A stretch of DNA of 64,000 nt from Spongiibacter thalassae (GTDB lineage: Bacteria; Pseudomonadota; Gammaproteobacteria; Pseudomonadales; Spongiibacteraceae). Shown here one piece after another: positions 8,136 to 15,949 of the stretch. A model generated the notes under the pieces. The model was not told where the DNA came from and made no database searches. It worked only from the letters and a program-made list of their open reading frames with translations. The translations under genes were made by a program, and so were the position numbers. Within the stretch, counting starts at the first letter, position 1. Every line of letters begins with the position of its first letter. Location: NCBI RefSeq assembly GCF_012272835.1, contig NZ_JAAWWK010000001.1:744001-808000 (forward strand). The letters are read 5' to 3'.

Positions 8136-9623
8136 ATGTTTAATGGACGTGTAGTCAAAAAGCTGTCTCGAATCGAGCAGGCCATGCTGAAAGCGCGCAA
8201 CTACCAGGAATGGCGGGGGTTGGCGCTGGAACACGATGCCTTGTCTCGGGCGGAGCACTGGAAGGCGAGGGTAGACAATGAAATGTTTGACTCCAGTCAA
8301 ATCGCCGCCCGCTACCGCCGCTTGAAAGACTGCATGGACAAGGAAGATTACGAAGAGCTACTGTTTACCCTTAACGAGGGGATACACGGCAATATGGCGG
8401 GGATGGGCAGCGCCCGTTTGTATACTCGAGCGCGCTTCGGCACCAAGACGCTGATAGTCGATTTTGTCGAGCTGATTGCCCGAGCACTGCACCGGCTGGT
8501 TGACGCCCCGGAGTCAATTATCAGCCGCGAACGCAAGCTGAATTTCTTTCGCCGGGCAAGCCACTGTTACGGGCGCTCGGCGCTGAGTTTAAGCGGCGGG
8601 GCGGGGTTGATCTATTTTCACCACGGTGTGGTTGACAGCTTGCTGGAGGCCGACCTGATGCCGCGGGTGATTTCCGGTGCCAGTGCGGGCTCGTGGGTAA
8701 GTGCCCAGATCGGCACGCTCACCGATGAGGAGTTAAAAGGGTATTTTCGCGACAAGCGCTATGATGGCCGCTTTTTCCGTGCGGGAGAGCTGCTCAAGGC
8801 CCGCTCCAGCGGGGTTGTGGCATCGGCTCGGGACGATATGATCGACTCCTTTGTCGGCGATATGACCTTTGAAGAAGCCTATGAACACACCGGACGACAT
8901 ATCAATATTTCCGTGGCCCCCCACGAGAAACACCAAAAATCCCGACTGATGAATGCGATGACCTCGCCGAACGTGACCATTCGTTCGGCGGTCAAGGCCT
9001 CTTCGTCGCCGAGCGGCCTGGCGCCGCCGGTGCAGCTGGAAGCCAAGGACTCGCGAGGGCGGCTTAAGGCCTATTTACCCGGTAGGCTCTGGGTGGATGG
9101 CTCCACCGCGGAGGACTTGCCGTTCAAGCGCCTCGCGCGCCTGTACGGCGTGAATCATTTTATTGTCAGTATGATAAATCCGGCGGGGCTGCTATACACC
9201 CTGGAGTTGAACCCCAGGAACGAGGAGAACGTATTTCGTTCGATGAAGCGCCTTTATTTCACTGCGCTGAAGGAATCGGTGCGCAACCTGCGACGTTGGT
9301 CGGGAGATCAATCGCTGTTGGGGCCGGTGGATTTCGCCCTGGGCGGCTTGTATCAGGTGCTGGATCAAAGCTATGTGGGGGATATCAACATTTCCCTGGA
9401 TCTCAAGCATCTGCGCGTGCGCAAACTGCTTTATCAGTATAAAAACGATGAGGAGATTCAGGAAGTCTACCGTGCCGGGCAAACCGCCAGCTGGCCGAAA
9501 CTGGAGCAGATTCGCATGGCGAGCCTGATCAGTAAGGAAATTGACGCCTGTCTGGAGAAGCTTGAAGTTGACGCGATCAGCCGAGATGGCGCGGCGCTGG
9601 CGTTTAATCACCCGATTTTGTAA
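8136..9623 (+). CDS. Patatin-like phospholipase with DUF3336-type N-terminus
   Basis: A 495-residue patatin-fold lipase. A helical N-terminal region (about 1-140) resembles the DUF3336 domain of yeast Tgl3/Tgl5-like lipases. Then come LSGGAGLIYFHHGV (oxyanion loop), the nucleophile Ser183 in SGASAGSW and the Asp of the dyad in WVDGSTAEDLP. The family hydrolyses acyl chains of phospholipids or triglycerides. The ATG has AGGAG 5 bases upstream. It follows the HSL-type esterase and precedes a FadL-like porin, so this block looks dedicated to ester or lipid handling. Confidence 0.9.
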   Translation: MFNGRVVKKLSRIEQAMLKARNYQEWRGLALEHDALSRAEHWKARVDNEMFDSSQIAARYRRLKDCMDKEDYEELLFTLNEGIHGNMAGMGSARLYTRARFGTKTLIVDFVELIARALHRLVDAPESIISRERKLNFFRRASHCYGRSALSLSGGAGLIYFHHGVVDSLLEADLMPRVISGASAGSWVSAQIGTLTDEELKGYFRDKRYDGRFFRAGELLKARSSGVVASARDDMIDSFVGDMTFEEAYEHTGRHINISVAPHEKHQKSRLMNAMTSPNVTIRSAVKASSSPSGLAPPVQLEAKDSRGRLKAYLPGRLWVDGSTAEDLPFKRLARLYGVNHFIVSMINPAGLLYTLELNPRNEENVFRSMKRLYFTALKESVRNLRRWSGDQSLLGPVDFALGGLYQVLDQSYVGDINISLDLKHLRVRKLLYQYKNDEEIQEVYRAGQTASWPKLEQIRMASLISKEIDACLEKLEVDAISRDGAALAFNHPIL

Positions 9624-9631
9624 CACAATCA

Positions 9632-9665
9632 CTCCGTGAACGATGTCGTATCGCGGAGGATTTTG
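9632..9665 (+). terminator. Probable terminator after the patatin gene
   Basis: CTCCGTGA (9632-9639) pairs with TCGCGGAG (9651-9658) with one G-T pair. A short TTTT run follows. Confidence 0.4.
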
Positions 9666-9680
9666 TTCTAACATTATAAG

Positions 9681-9697
9681 TAACTATATGTCAGTTA
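9681..9697. promoter_or_regulatory. Candidate operator, TAACT-N7-AGTTA family (site 4)
   Basis: TAACTATATGTCAGTTA with perfect arms, 74 bases before the FadL-like gene. It is the best-conserved member of the family in the window. Confidence 0.5.
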
Positions 9698-9770
9698 TTG
9701 GTTGGCCGATGGCACTCATCTACCGGGCTTGCATCGCGGCTGACCGAGCTGATGACTCAGGGGGAAGACA

Positions 9771-11069
9771 TTGAATAACTATAAACTAGCGACCACGGCG
9801 GCAGTTGCGCTGTTGTCGCCGGCGGTTTATGCCGGCTATGGCACCATCGGAATTGGCTACGGCGGTGAAAGCTATGCCATGGCGGGGGCCGATGTCGCCC
9901 GTGCCGACAGCGGCCTTGGTGCCAGCGTTAATCCTGCGGGGCTGAGCCGAATCGAACAGGGCAATCTCGGCATGTATGGCGAGGTATTTCATTTTACCGG
10001 TTGGGAGCACCAGGACGATCTGGGGAACGACCAGCGGGTGACGCAGCTCACGGCCACGGCCTTTGGCTTTGGTTACGGCCAGCGCCTCAGCGACAATCTT
10101 GTGGCGGGTGTGGTGATGATGGGGCAGGGCGGTATCGGCCTGGAGCACAAGGACTTGCTGACCAGTGCCGGTAACCGCGACGAGCTTTCGACCATGGTGG
10201 GCGTGTTTCGGATATCGCCTTCCATTGCCTGGCAGTATTCGCCGGCATTGTCGCTGGGTGCATCAATGGGTCTGAACTATTCCTCTGCCACGCAGAAGAT
10301 ATTCCCCAATACGTCCATCGCGCCGGATCAGCAGCAACCGGGCTTTCCCGGAATGAAACTCGACGGTATGGAAAGCTGGACGCTGTCCTATCGGCTGGGA
10401 ATGCTTTATGAACTCAATCAAGCGGTGACCCTGGGGCTTGCCTATGGCAGCAAGACGAAGATCCATCTCGACGGCGGCGATGCGGTGGTGAATTACGAAG
10501 CCTTCGATGCCTTTGGGAATCAGCGGGTGCGTTACCGAAACGCCGAACTGAAGGGCTTGGCATTACCTCAGGAGCTGGTCGTGGGTGCGAGCTGGCAGGT
10601 TTCTGAACGCTGGGAGCTGGCTGCGGAAATTGTCTGGCTGGATTGGTCAAAGGCAATGGCGGAGTCAGAATTGCGGGTGTCCGACCCGCAGACGGACAAC
10701 CAGAATGTTCAGGACTTTGCGGCCAATATCGTCGCGGTGACGCCAATGAAGCTGAAGGATCATTACCCTGTGGCCATTGCCGCGCGCTATCAGCTTGACG
10801 ATAAAAGCCACCTGATGGGCGGTATTAGCTACGCGAAAAGCCCGTTGCCCCCGGAAAATGCCGCTCCGCTGTTTGCCATTATGACCGAGGTGCATCTTAC
10901 TGCGGGCTATAGTCGGCGGCTGGATGACAAATGGACAATGGTGGCGACCACATTTTATATCCCTGAGAACGAAGTCAATTATCAGAACAAGGGTTTGCCG
11001 CTGGGAAATCGCGCCAGGGAAAAAGTCGAGGGCTGGGATTTCACCTTTACTCTTGAGCGCGATTGGTAA
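9771..11069 (+). CDS. OmpP1/FadL-family outer-membrane transporter
   Basis: A 432-residue outer-membrane barrel protein. The signal peptide ends near residue 21 (VYAG). The N-terminal region GGESYAMAGADVARADSGLGASVNPAGLSRI is the conserved FadL hatch region with its NPAG. The C-terminus ends in aromatic FTFTLERDW. FadL proteins let long-chain fatty acids and other hydrophobic molecules diffuse through the outer membrane. The start is a TTG at 9771 with GGGGA 6 bases upstream; any later ATG would delete the signal peptide. It has its own candidate operator at 9681. It probably carries the hydrophobic substrate or acyl chains for this cluster (inference). Confidence 0.92.
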   Translation: MNNYKLATTAAVALLSPAVYAGYGTIGIGYGGESYAMAGADVARADSGLGASVNPAGLSRIEQGNLGMYGEVFHFTGWEHQDDLGNDQRVTQLTATAFGFGYGQRLSDNLVAGVVMMGQGGIGLEHKDLLTSAGNRDELSTMVGVFRISPSIAWQYSPALSLGASMGLNYSSATQKIFPNTSIAPDQQQPGFPGMKLDGMESWTLSYRLGMLYELNQAVTLGLAYGSKTKIHLDGGDAVVNYEAFDAFGNQRVRYRNAELKGLALPQELVVGASWQVSERWELAAEIVWLDWSKAMAESELRVSDPQTDNQNVQDFAANIVAVTPMKLKDHYPVAIAARYQLDDKSHLMGGISYAKSPLPPENAAPLFAIMTEVHLTAGYSRRLDDKWTMVATTFYIPENEVNYQNKGLPLGNRAREKVEGWDFTFTLERDW

Positions 11070-11073
11070 ACCC

Positions 11074-11997
11074 CTACAGGGCGTGTACGGCGGTGCTGAA
11101 GGCCGCCATGATGTCCTTGCTATGCACGCTCAGATTGGTGTCCTTATGGGTAACCAGCCCGAGGGTGCGAATGTCTTCATTGTTGGCGACCCGATGATCG
11201 ATGCGTACCAAACGGCCGGATGTGCAGTCTTCGCTGACGGCGAAATCCGGACAGGCAAACACCGCGTCTGACTGAGCGGTCACGGTTTTCAGCAGGGGAA
11301 TATCCGGGCATATCACCTGCTGCCGCCGCTCGGGTTCGTTGGCGTCCATATGATGCCAGCGCAGCTCCTCCCAAATAGCCTCGTGAACATTTGACGGTGT
11401 GACAATGGGGTAGGCGTATATCGCCTTTCTGGTTACGTTTAACACCGTGGCCAGAGGGTGTCCGGGGCGTACGAAGAAACTGCCCCGCAACTGGCGCAGC
11501 GGGTCGATATGAATATTTTGAATTTCCGCTGGTTTGAATTCGGTCGTATCCGCAATAAAAAAATCGATGGCCTTGTCCAGCAGCATACCCAACAGACTGC
11601 CTCTGGATTCCACCTTGACCTGAATCTGCATCAGCCGCGACTGGGTAATCATCCCCGGTAATTGGCTGGCGAGAAGAGGGCCAGCAATCATCGGATCCAG
11701 TCCAAAGGAGGCCACGCTTTGGCTCCCGCTGCTGAGAGAGCGCGCTTCGGCGCGCAGCTCCCCCGCCTGTTCCAGCAAGGCCCGAGCACGAGCGATGATA
11801 ACCTCGCCTTCGCTGGTAAGGCTTACTCCGGTGGATTTTCGATGAAATATCGCAATGTCCAGTTCGTCTTCAAGGGATTTGATACTGCGGGTGAGGGCCG
11901 ACTGGGTCAGGTGGAGTTTACGGCTTGCCGCCACCAGCGAGCTTTCTTCAGCGACCACCAGAGCGTGAAACAGCTTTTGCAGATTGAGGGTTTTCAT
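11074..11997 (-). CDS. LysR-family transcriptional regulator
   Basis: About 307 residues. The N-terminal winged helix (about 1-60) holds SSLVAASRKLHLTQSALTRSIKSLE, the typical LysR HTH, followed by an effector-binding domain. ATG at 11997 is preferred to the GTG at 12009. It is divergent from the dehydrogenase-like gene at 12135, with an ATTGCA-N18-TGCAAT inverted repeat between them. Control of that neighbour is the simplest reading. It converges on the FadL-like gene with a 4-base gap. Confidence 0.93.
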   Translation of the reverse strand: MKTLNLQKLFHALVVAEESSLVAASRKLHLTQSALTRSIKSLEDELDIAIFHRKSTGVSLTSEGEVIIARARALLEQAGELRAEARSLSSGSQSVASFGLDPMIAGPLLASQLPGMITQSRLMQIQVKVESRGSLLGMLLDKAIDFFIADTTEFKPAEIQNIHIDPLRQLRGSFFVRPGHPLATVLNVTRKAIYAYPIVTPSNVHEAIWEELRWHHMDANEPERRQQVICPDIPLLKTVTAQSDAVFACPDFAVSEDCTSGRLVRIDHRVANNEDIRTLGLVTHKDTNLSVHSKDIMAAFSTAVHAL

Positions 11998-12042
11998 CGC
12001 ACAGACCACAACGGTTGTCGGGTGGATTTTGGCTATTCAATT

Positions 12043-12072
12043 ATTGCATAGCAACATAGCATTATTTGCAAT
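12043..12072. promoter_or_regulatory. Candidate LysR operator
   Basis: Inverted repeat ATTGCA (12043-12048) and TGCAAT (12067-12072), centred in the 137-base divergent region between the LysR gene and the dehydrogenase gene. Position and size fit a LysR recognition site. Confidence 0.45.
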
Positions 12073-12134
12073 TGGATTATATCTGGCGGCGTCTATAATC
12101 AAACGATATTTCAATAAATGATAAGGAGTCAGTT

Positions 12135-13238
12135 ATGCGCGCACCCTATAAAGTGATTGTTTGGGGGCCGGGTATTGTCGGCAATGCCTGCCTTAAAGAG
12201 GTGATTAAAAAACCGGAACTCGAATTGGTTGCCGTGTTGGCCTACAGCGATAGCAAGAACGGCGTTGATGTGGGTGAATATCTGGGCATGGATCCTGTCG
12301 GGGTTAAGATGACCACCGACCAGGAGGCAGTTATTGCCATGGAAGCCGATGTAGTCCTGTTTTCGGTCAACATGAGCGCTGAGCTGAATCTCGATTCTGA
12401 AGCGACAAACATCGCCTGCCGCCTGCTGGAGTCCGGTAAAAGTCTCGTTACCTCTGCGGGCTGGTGGTATCCCTCGTACCACTCGCAGGCTCTGCACGAC
12501 AAACTTGAAGCCGCGTGCAAGAAGGGAGGCAGCTGCCTTCACGGCACCGGGGTGAACCCTGGTTGGCTGTATGAGCGAATTATTTCGACTTTTACCGGCG
12601 CCTCGACCACCATCAAGCACATCCATGTGCAGGAGCTGTCGGATAACAGCCATATTGAAAGTGCCGATATGATGGGCGGCCTGGGCTACGGCTCTGAGAT
12701 GTCTGAAACGCCGTGGATCGAAAATGTGGGCGACCGGGGTTACGAAGAAACTCTCGCGCTAACCTGCCACGTTATGGGTGTCGAGCTGGACCGCATTGAG
12801 TCAGAGAAAAAGTATTTTGTCGCTCGGGAAGACACCAAGCTGATTCCCTTTACTGTGCCCAAGGGCAAACGCAATGGGGTGAATTTCCTCTACCACGCGA
12901 TCGTTGATGGCAAAAAATTTATCACTCTGGAAGAGATCTGGTACGTCGATGAACGGGACTTACCGGAGGGCCTGCACCGGGGGGATTACTACAATATTAA
13001 AATTGAGGCCGAGCCAGTGTCAGTGCGAGGGCAATTCCAGCTGATGGCCTCGGTAGAGGAGAACCTGGAACACCGTGAGGGTGATAATACGCTGCCCGCC
13101 TATTACGCTACTGCAATACCGATGATTCAGGCTATTCCCATAGTTTGTGGGGCTGAGCCGGGGATAGTGCTGCCCTTTAACTTTGCCAACTACAGCCCTG
13201 ACCTGCGTAATTTTAAAAGCCCCTTGATCGTTCGTTAG
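12135..13238 (+). CDS. Dihydrodipicolinate-reductase-like NAD(P)-dependent dehydrogenase
   Basis: A 367-residue protein with an N-terminal Rossmann motif WGPGIVGNACL. Its overall plan is that of the dihydrodipicolinate reductase / 2,4-diaminopentanoate dehydrogenase group, much longer than true DapB (about 270). Conserved family stretches include FSVNMSAEL and HGTGVNPGW. Homologues occur in many terpenoid and steroid catabolic loci without a settled reaction, and I do not assign one. AAGGAG lies 6 bases before the ATG. It is divergent from a LysR gene and ends at a strong terminator, so it is a single-gene unit. Confidence 0.8.
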   Translation: MRAPYKVIVWGPGIVGNACLKEVIKKPELELVAVLAYSDSKNGVDVGEYLGMDPVGVKMTTDQEAVIAMEADVVLFSVNMSAELNLDSEATNIACRLLESGKSLVTSAGWWYPSYHSQALHDKLEAACKKGGSCLHGTGVNPGWLYERIISTFTGASTTIKHIHVQELSDNSHIESADMMGGLGYGSEMSETPWIENVGDRGYEETLALTCHVMGVELDRIESEKKYFVAREDTKLIPFTVPKGKRNGVNFLYHAIVDGKKFITLEEIWYVDERDLPEGLHRGDYYNIKIEAEPVSVRGQFQLMASVEENLEHREGDNTLPAYYATAIPMIQAIPIVCGAEPGIVLPFNFANYSPDLRNFKSPLIVR

Positions 13239-13260
13239 ACGACCCCGGTCGGTTTGGTAA

Positions 13261-13293
13261 AGCCGCTGCCCAGCATTGGGCAGCGGCTTTTTT
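13261..13293 (+). terminator. Strong rho-independent terminator
   Basis: AGCCGCTGCCCA pairs with TGGGCAGCGGCT around a 3-base loop, followed by six T. It closes the dehydrogenase gene. Confidence 0.9.
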
Positions 13294-13348
13294 GTGCCTA
13301 ACGTTCGGCCAGGGCGCTGCTGTAAACGCGCCGCTAGTCTACAGACAT

Positions 13349-13383
13349 AAAAAAACTCCGGGCCAATCGCTCCCGGAGTTTTT
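13349..13383 (-). terminator. Terminator for the gene at 13400-14473 (bidirectional form)
   Basis: AAAAAACTCCGGG and CCCGGAGTTTTT form a perfect stem with A/T tails on both sides. It lies 17 bases beyond the stop of the minus-strand gene. Confidence 0.85.
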
Positions 13384-13399
13384 CACTGTGACGTCGCGC

Positions 13400-14473
13400 T
13401 TACTCGGCGTGTGATCTCAGCGGAATAGCGGTCCAGCCGTGCTCGATATAGGTACGCATATCCTTGAGTTCAAAATGGCGTCCATCGGTCAGCTTCATGC
13501 TACCTTCAGCGTGGGAGTGCAGGCCGTAGTGCATGGTTGCGCCTGAGGTGGTCAGGTAGCTGTAGTAGGTGCGGTGTGCGGCCTCGATATCCAGATCGAT
13601 CACGCCGTTCTTGGACTCCAGGTTGAAATGCCACTTAACCGGCACACGCATGCGGGTTTTGGGGTCGATCCAGAATTCTTTCTCCTCCATGGAAATGTTG
13701 CTGTGACCATTTTCAGAGAATTGAATTTCCTCGCCGTCTACGGTGACGTGGCTGAAAGTCTTGCCTACAGAGGGGTAGTAATAAATGAATACCCGAATGT
13801 TTTCGCTCGCCCACCAGTTCCAATAGTAGGTTTCGCCGCGCAGAATGTCGGCGAGATCCCATGCCGGCTGAGTGAACTTCTCCTGGCAACCGAAGGTATT
13901 TTGATTGCTGACGTGGTAGGTTTTGCCTTTGGCCTTGATGGTGCCCTCTGCACATACGGGGTGCTCAAAACCCGCAATATTGTTCTTTTCCAGATCAGCA
14001 AAGGGTCCTTTGTGGTAGGGGGCGTCGCCGATACCAGTCAGTTTCAGGTCGAATTCGATGCCCATGTGCTCGCCCTTGATTTCCCAGTAAGGGGGGCGAC
14101 AGATGTGCTGACGGTTACCGAGGGTCCAGATCACGGCATCGCCGACTTCCTCAACGCTGCCGGATTCCCAATGGTCGGTGGCCCAGGTGCGGTTGCCGAT
14201 AAATTCGTTGTCCTGCATGCCGCCGGTGTGCCCCTTGGGGACAACCATAAAGGTGGTTTGACCCTTGTACACATCGTCAACCTGCCATGGGCCGTCTTTA
14301 CCACCGCCGACACGGAAGATGCAGGAGACAAAGGAGAATTCTTCACCTTCGTCAGTTTCACCCATAATCATAAAGCCGTTGTTTTCCATGTAGGGCATAC
14401 CCGCTGGCAGCTTGTCTACATAGCTTTTCTGGTCATCCAGGGTGACGTTAGTCTGTGCTTTTATTTCCGTCAT
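13400..14473 (-). CDS. Conserved protein of unknown function, beta-rich (possibly lipocalin/CrtC-AttH-like)
   Basis: A 357-residue protein with no signal peptide or membrane segment, unusually rich in Trp, Tyr, Gly and His. Segments include NRTWATDHWESGS, RQHICRPPYWEIKGEH, YYWNWWASENIRVFIYYYP and a C-terminal HYGLHSHAEGS. The alternating polar/aromatic pattern suggests a beta-sandwich or double lipocalin fold, as in hydroxyneurosporene-synthase/AttH-type proteins. I offer this only as a fold guess. GGAG precedes the ATG. A candidate operator (14537-14553) shared with the left-hand cluster lies 64 bases upstream, which ties it to the same pathway. Confidence 0.65.
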   Translation of the reverse strand: MTEIKAQTNVTLDDQKSYVDKLPAGMPYMENNGFMIMGETDEGEEFSFVSCIFRVGGGKDGPWQVDDVYKGQTTFMVVPKGHTGGMQDNEFIGNRTWATDHWESGSVEEVGDAVIWTLGNRQHICRPPYWEIKGEHMGIEFDLKLTGIGDAPYHKGPFADLEKNNIAGFEHPVCAEGTIKAKGKTYHVSNQNTFGCQEKFTQPAWDLADILRGETYYWNWWASENIRVFIYYYPSVGKTFSHVTVDGEEIQFSENGHSNISMEEKEFWIDPKTRMRVPVKWHFNLESKNGVIDLDIEAAHRTYYSYLTTSGATMHYGLHSHAEGSMKLTDGRHFELKDMRTYIEHGWTAIPLRSHAE

Positions 14474-14536
14474 TGAGGTAGTTCTCCGTTAGTCCAATCT
14501 TGAATTGCGGTTTTCGGCGACGCTCTGCTTACTAGC

Positions 14537-14553
14537 TGACAATCTATCAGTTA
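14537..14553. promoter_or_regulatory. Candidate operator, TAACT-N7-AGTTA family (site 5)
   Basis: TGACAATCTATCAGTTA, upstream of the minus-strand gene that starts at 14473. It is most like site 3 at 6713. Confidence 0.45.
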
Positions 14554-14574
14554 TTTGTTCGACCTTCAACCTGG

Positions 14575-14790
14575 AGATTCGCGAGGTGGTCTCGCTCCCC
14601 AGGTCTGGGCTGTTTGTTTGTCATTTGTCTGTAGGAGCGAGCCCAGCTCGCGAATGGGTTAGTGCGGAGGTTCGCGAGGAAGCCTCGCTCCCACAGAGTT
14701 CGTGTTGTGTTTCTGTAATTTGTCTGTAGGAGCGAGCCCTGCTCGCGAATGGGTTGGTGCGGATGTTCGCGAGGAGGCCTCGCTCCCACA
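14575..14790. repeat. REP-like repeat cluster (GTAGGAGCGAGC type)
   Basis: Two direct units 95 bases apart (from 14631 and from 14726). Each consists of GTAGGAGCGAGCCC(A/T)GCTCGCGAA followed by an inverted copy TTCGCGAGGA(A/G)GCCTCGCTCCCACA. A further inverted, partly decayed copy lies at 14575-14601. The sequence matches the well-known REP/BIME palindromes of Pseudomonas and relatives. It lies between two minus-strand genes, after the stop of the SDR at 14811. Confidence 0.85.
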
Positions 14791-14810
14791 GGGGCTGGGC
14801 GCGACAAAGA

Positions 14811-15650
14811 TTACATTTTGTTGCTGCCCATTTGCGCAAACAGCTCACGCATTGGCGCCATGCTGGGCGTATGGCTACAGAAGCCGCCGTCTGCACTAAG
14901 TACTGACCCGGTGACGAAGGAAGATTCGTCGCTGGCGAGGAATGCCGCAGCGTCGGCGATCTGTCGCGGTGTACCCAATTCCGGCGTCAGGTGGTTGTCG
15001 CGAATGATGTCGAGCAATTGCTGAGGCATGGTCGCATGGGCGTTTTCTGCCGGTGCAAGTCCAATCAGCAGGGCGTTCGAGCGCACCCCCTGTTTACCGT
15101 ATTGGGCGGCCATTGAGCGCGCGAGCATAATCAGTGCGGCTTTGGATGAGGCATAGGCCGACAGGGTGAGATCCCCCATAGTGCCGAGGCCGGAGGTAAC
15201 ATTGATAACCGAACCTTTGCCTTGCTTGATCATATGAGGAATGCTGTGTTTGCTGCACAGCATTGCGCCTCTGAGATTCACCGCCATGGCGCGATCCCAG
15301 GCATCGACGTCCATGTTGACCACATCCAGGTCGCCGGCGCGCTGAGCCTCGCTGAGTATGGCAGCGTTGTTGTACAAAATATCTATGCGGCCAAATGCCG
15401 CGACGGTCTGCTCAACCATGGCGCTCACCGATGCTTCCTGCGAAACGTCGGTCGCGACTGCGATGGCAGTACCGCCTTGCTCAGTGATTTCGTCTGCGAC
15501 CCGCTGACCCGCTTCGGCATTTATATCTGCTACGACAATCTTTGCGCCGTGTGATGAAAAGACCCGCGCACATTCCGCGCCGAGGCCGCCGCCCGCCCCG
15601 GTGATAATAGCTACGCGGCCTTCCAGTTTTCCATTGCTCATGATGTGCAT
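14811..15650 (-). CDS. Short-chain dehydrogenase/reductase
   Basis: A 279-residue classical SDR: TGAGGGLG cofactor motif near residue 18, NNAA in place of NNAG, catalytic Ser in VTSGLG, and YASSK. ADI after the second strand suggests NAD(H) preference. The start could be the ATG at 15650 or the in-frame ATG at 15641. It is transcribed alone, with a RACA-N12-RTGT motif and promoter-like sequence about 35 bases upstream and REP repeats downstream. It lies next to the double-GntR gene. Probably oxidises an alcohol produced by the P450 route (inference). Confidence 0.88.
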   Translation of the reverse strand: MHIMSNGKLEGRVAIITGAGGGLGAECARVFSSHGAKIVVADINAEAGQRVADEITEQGGTAIAVATDVSQEASVSAMVEQTVAAFGRIDILYNNAAILSEAQRAGDLDVVNMDVDAWDRAMAVNLRGAMLCSKHSIPHMIKQGKGSVINVTSGLGTMGDLTLSAYASSKAALIMLARSMAAQYGKQGVRSNALLIGLAPAENAHATMPQQLLDIIRDNHLTPELGTPRQIADAAAFLASDESSFVTGSVLSADGGFCSHTPSMAPMRELFAQMGSNKM

Positions 15651-15683
15651 CCGTTATTGTTAGTGTGTTAATGGTGTAAATAT

Positions 15684-15703
15684 ACACATTCCGTATAAAT
15701 GTT
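15684..15703 (-). promoter_or_regulatory. Candidate operator, RACA-N12-RTGT family (site 1)
   Basis: On the minus strand AACATTTATACGGAATGTGT, with TGAACA as a possible -35 element overlapping its left arm. It lies 34 bases before the SDR start at 15650. The rest of 15651-15949, between this SDR and the end of the GntR gene, shows no gene. Confidence 0.4.
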
Positions 15704-15949
15704 CAAATATTGTCGGCGGTGGTAACGACTGTGGGGAAGTTTGAGGTGTCTCCAAAGTGACGGTGCGAAAGAGATTTATGGGTATCGATATCAAGTCAAA
15801 ATTCGTTTTACTTTAGGTAAAGCGCTTTCTGTGGGAATTCCTGTTCGGTCATTTGTGACAATCGGGTCCCTCTTGATATCGTCGGACTTAAATGATGCCC
15901 ACTGCCGCGGCGTTGATTTGGATTTTCGGTGCCTGATTGGTTGCCTATC

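Noticed and set aside
6978-8300. 440-codon antisense open frame over the HSL-type esterase and the start of the patatin gene
   Set aside because: A shadow of real plus-strand genes whose motifs are clear; the antisense protein has no family features.
12124-12137. GAGTCAGTTATG resembling a half-site of the TAACT-N7-AGTTA family
   Set aside because: It coincides with the ribosome site and start codon of the 12135 gene, and there is no matching left arm.
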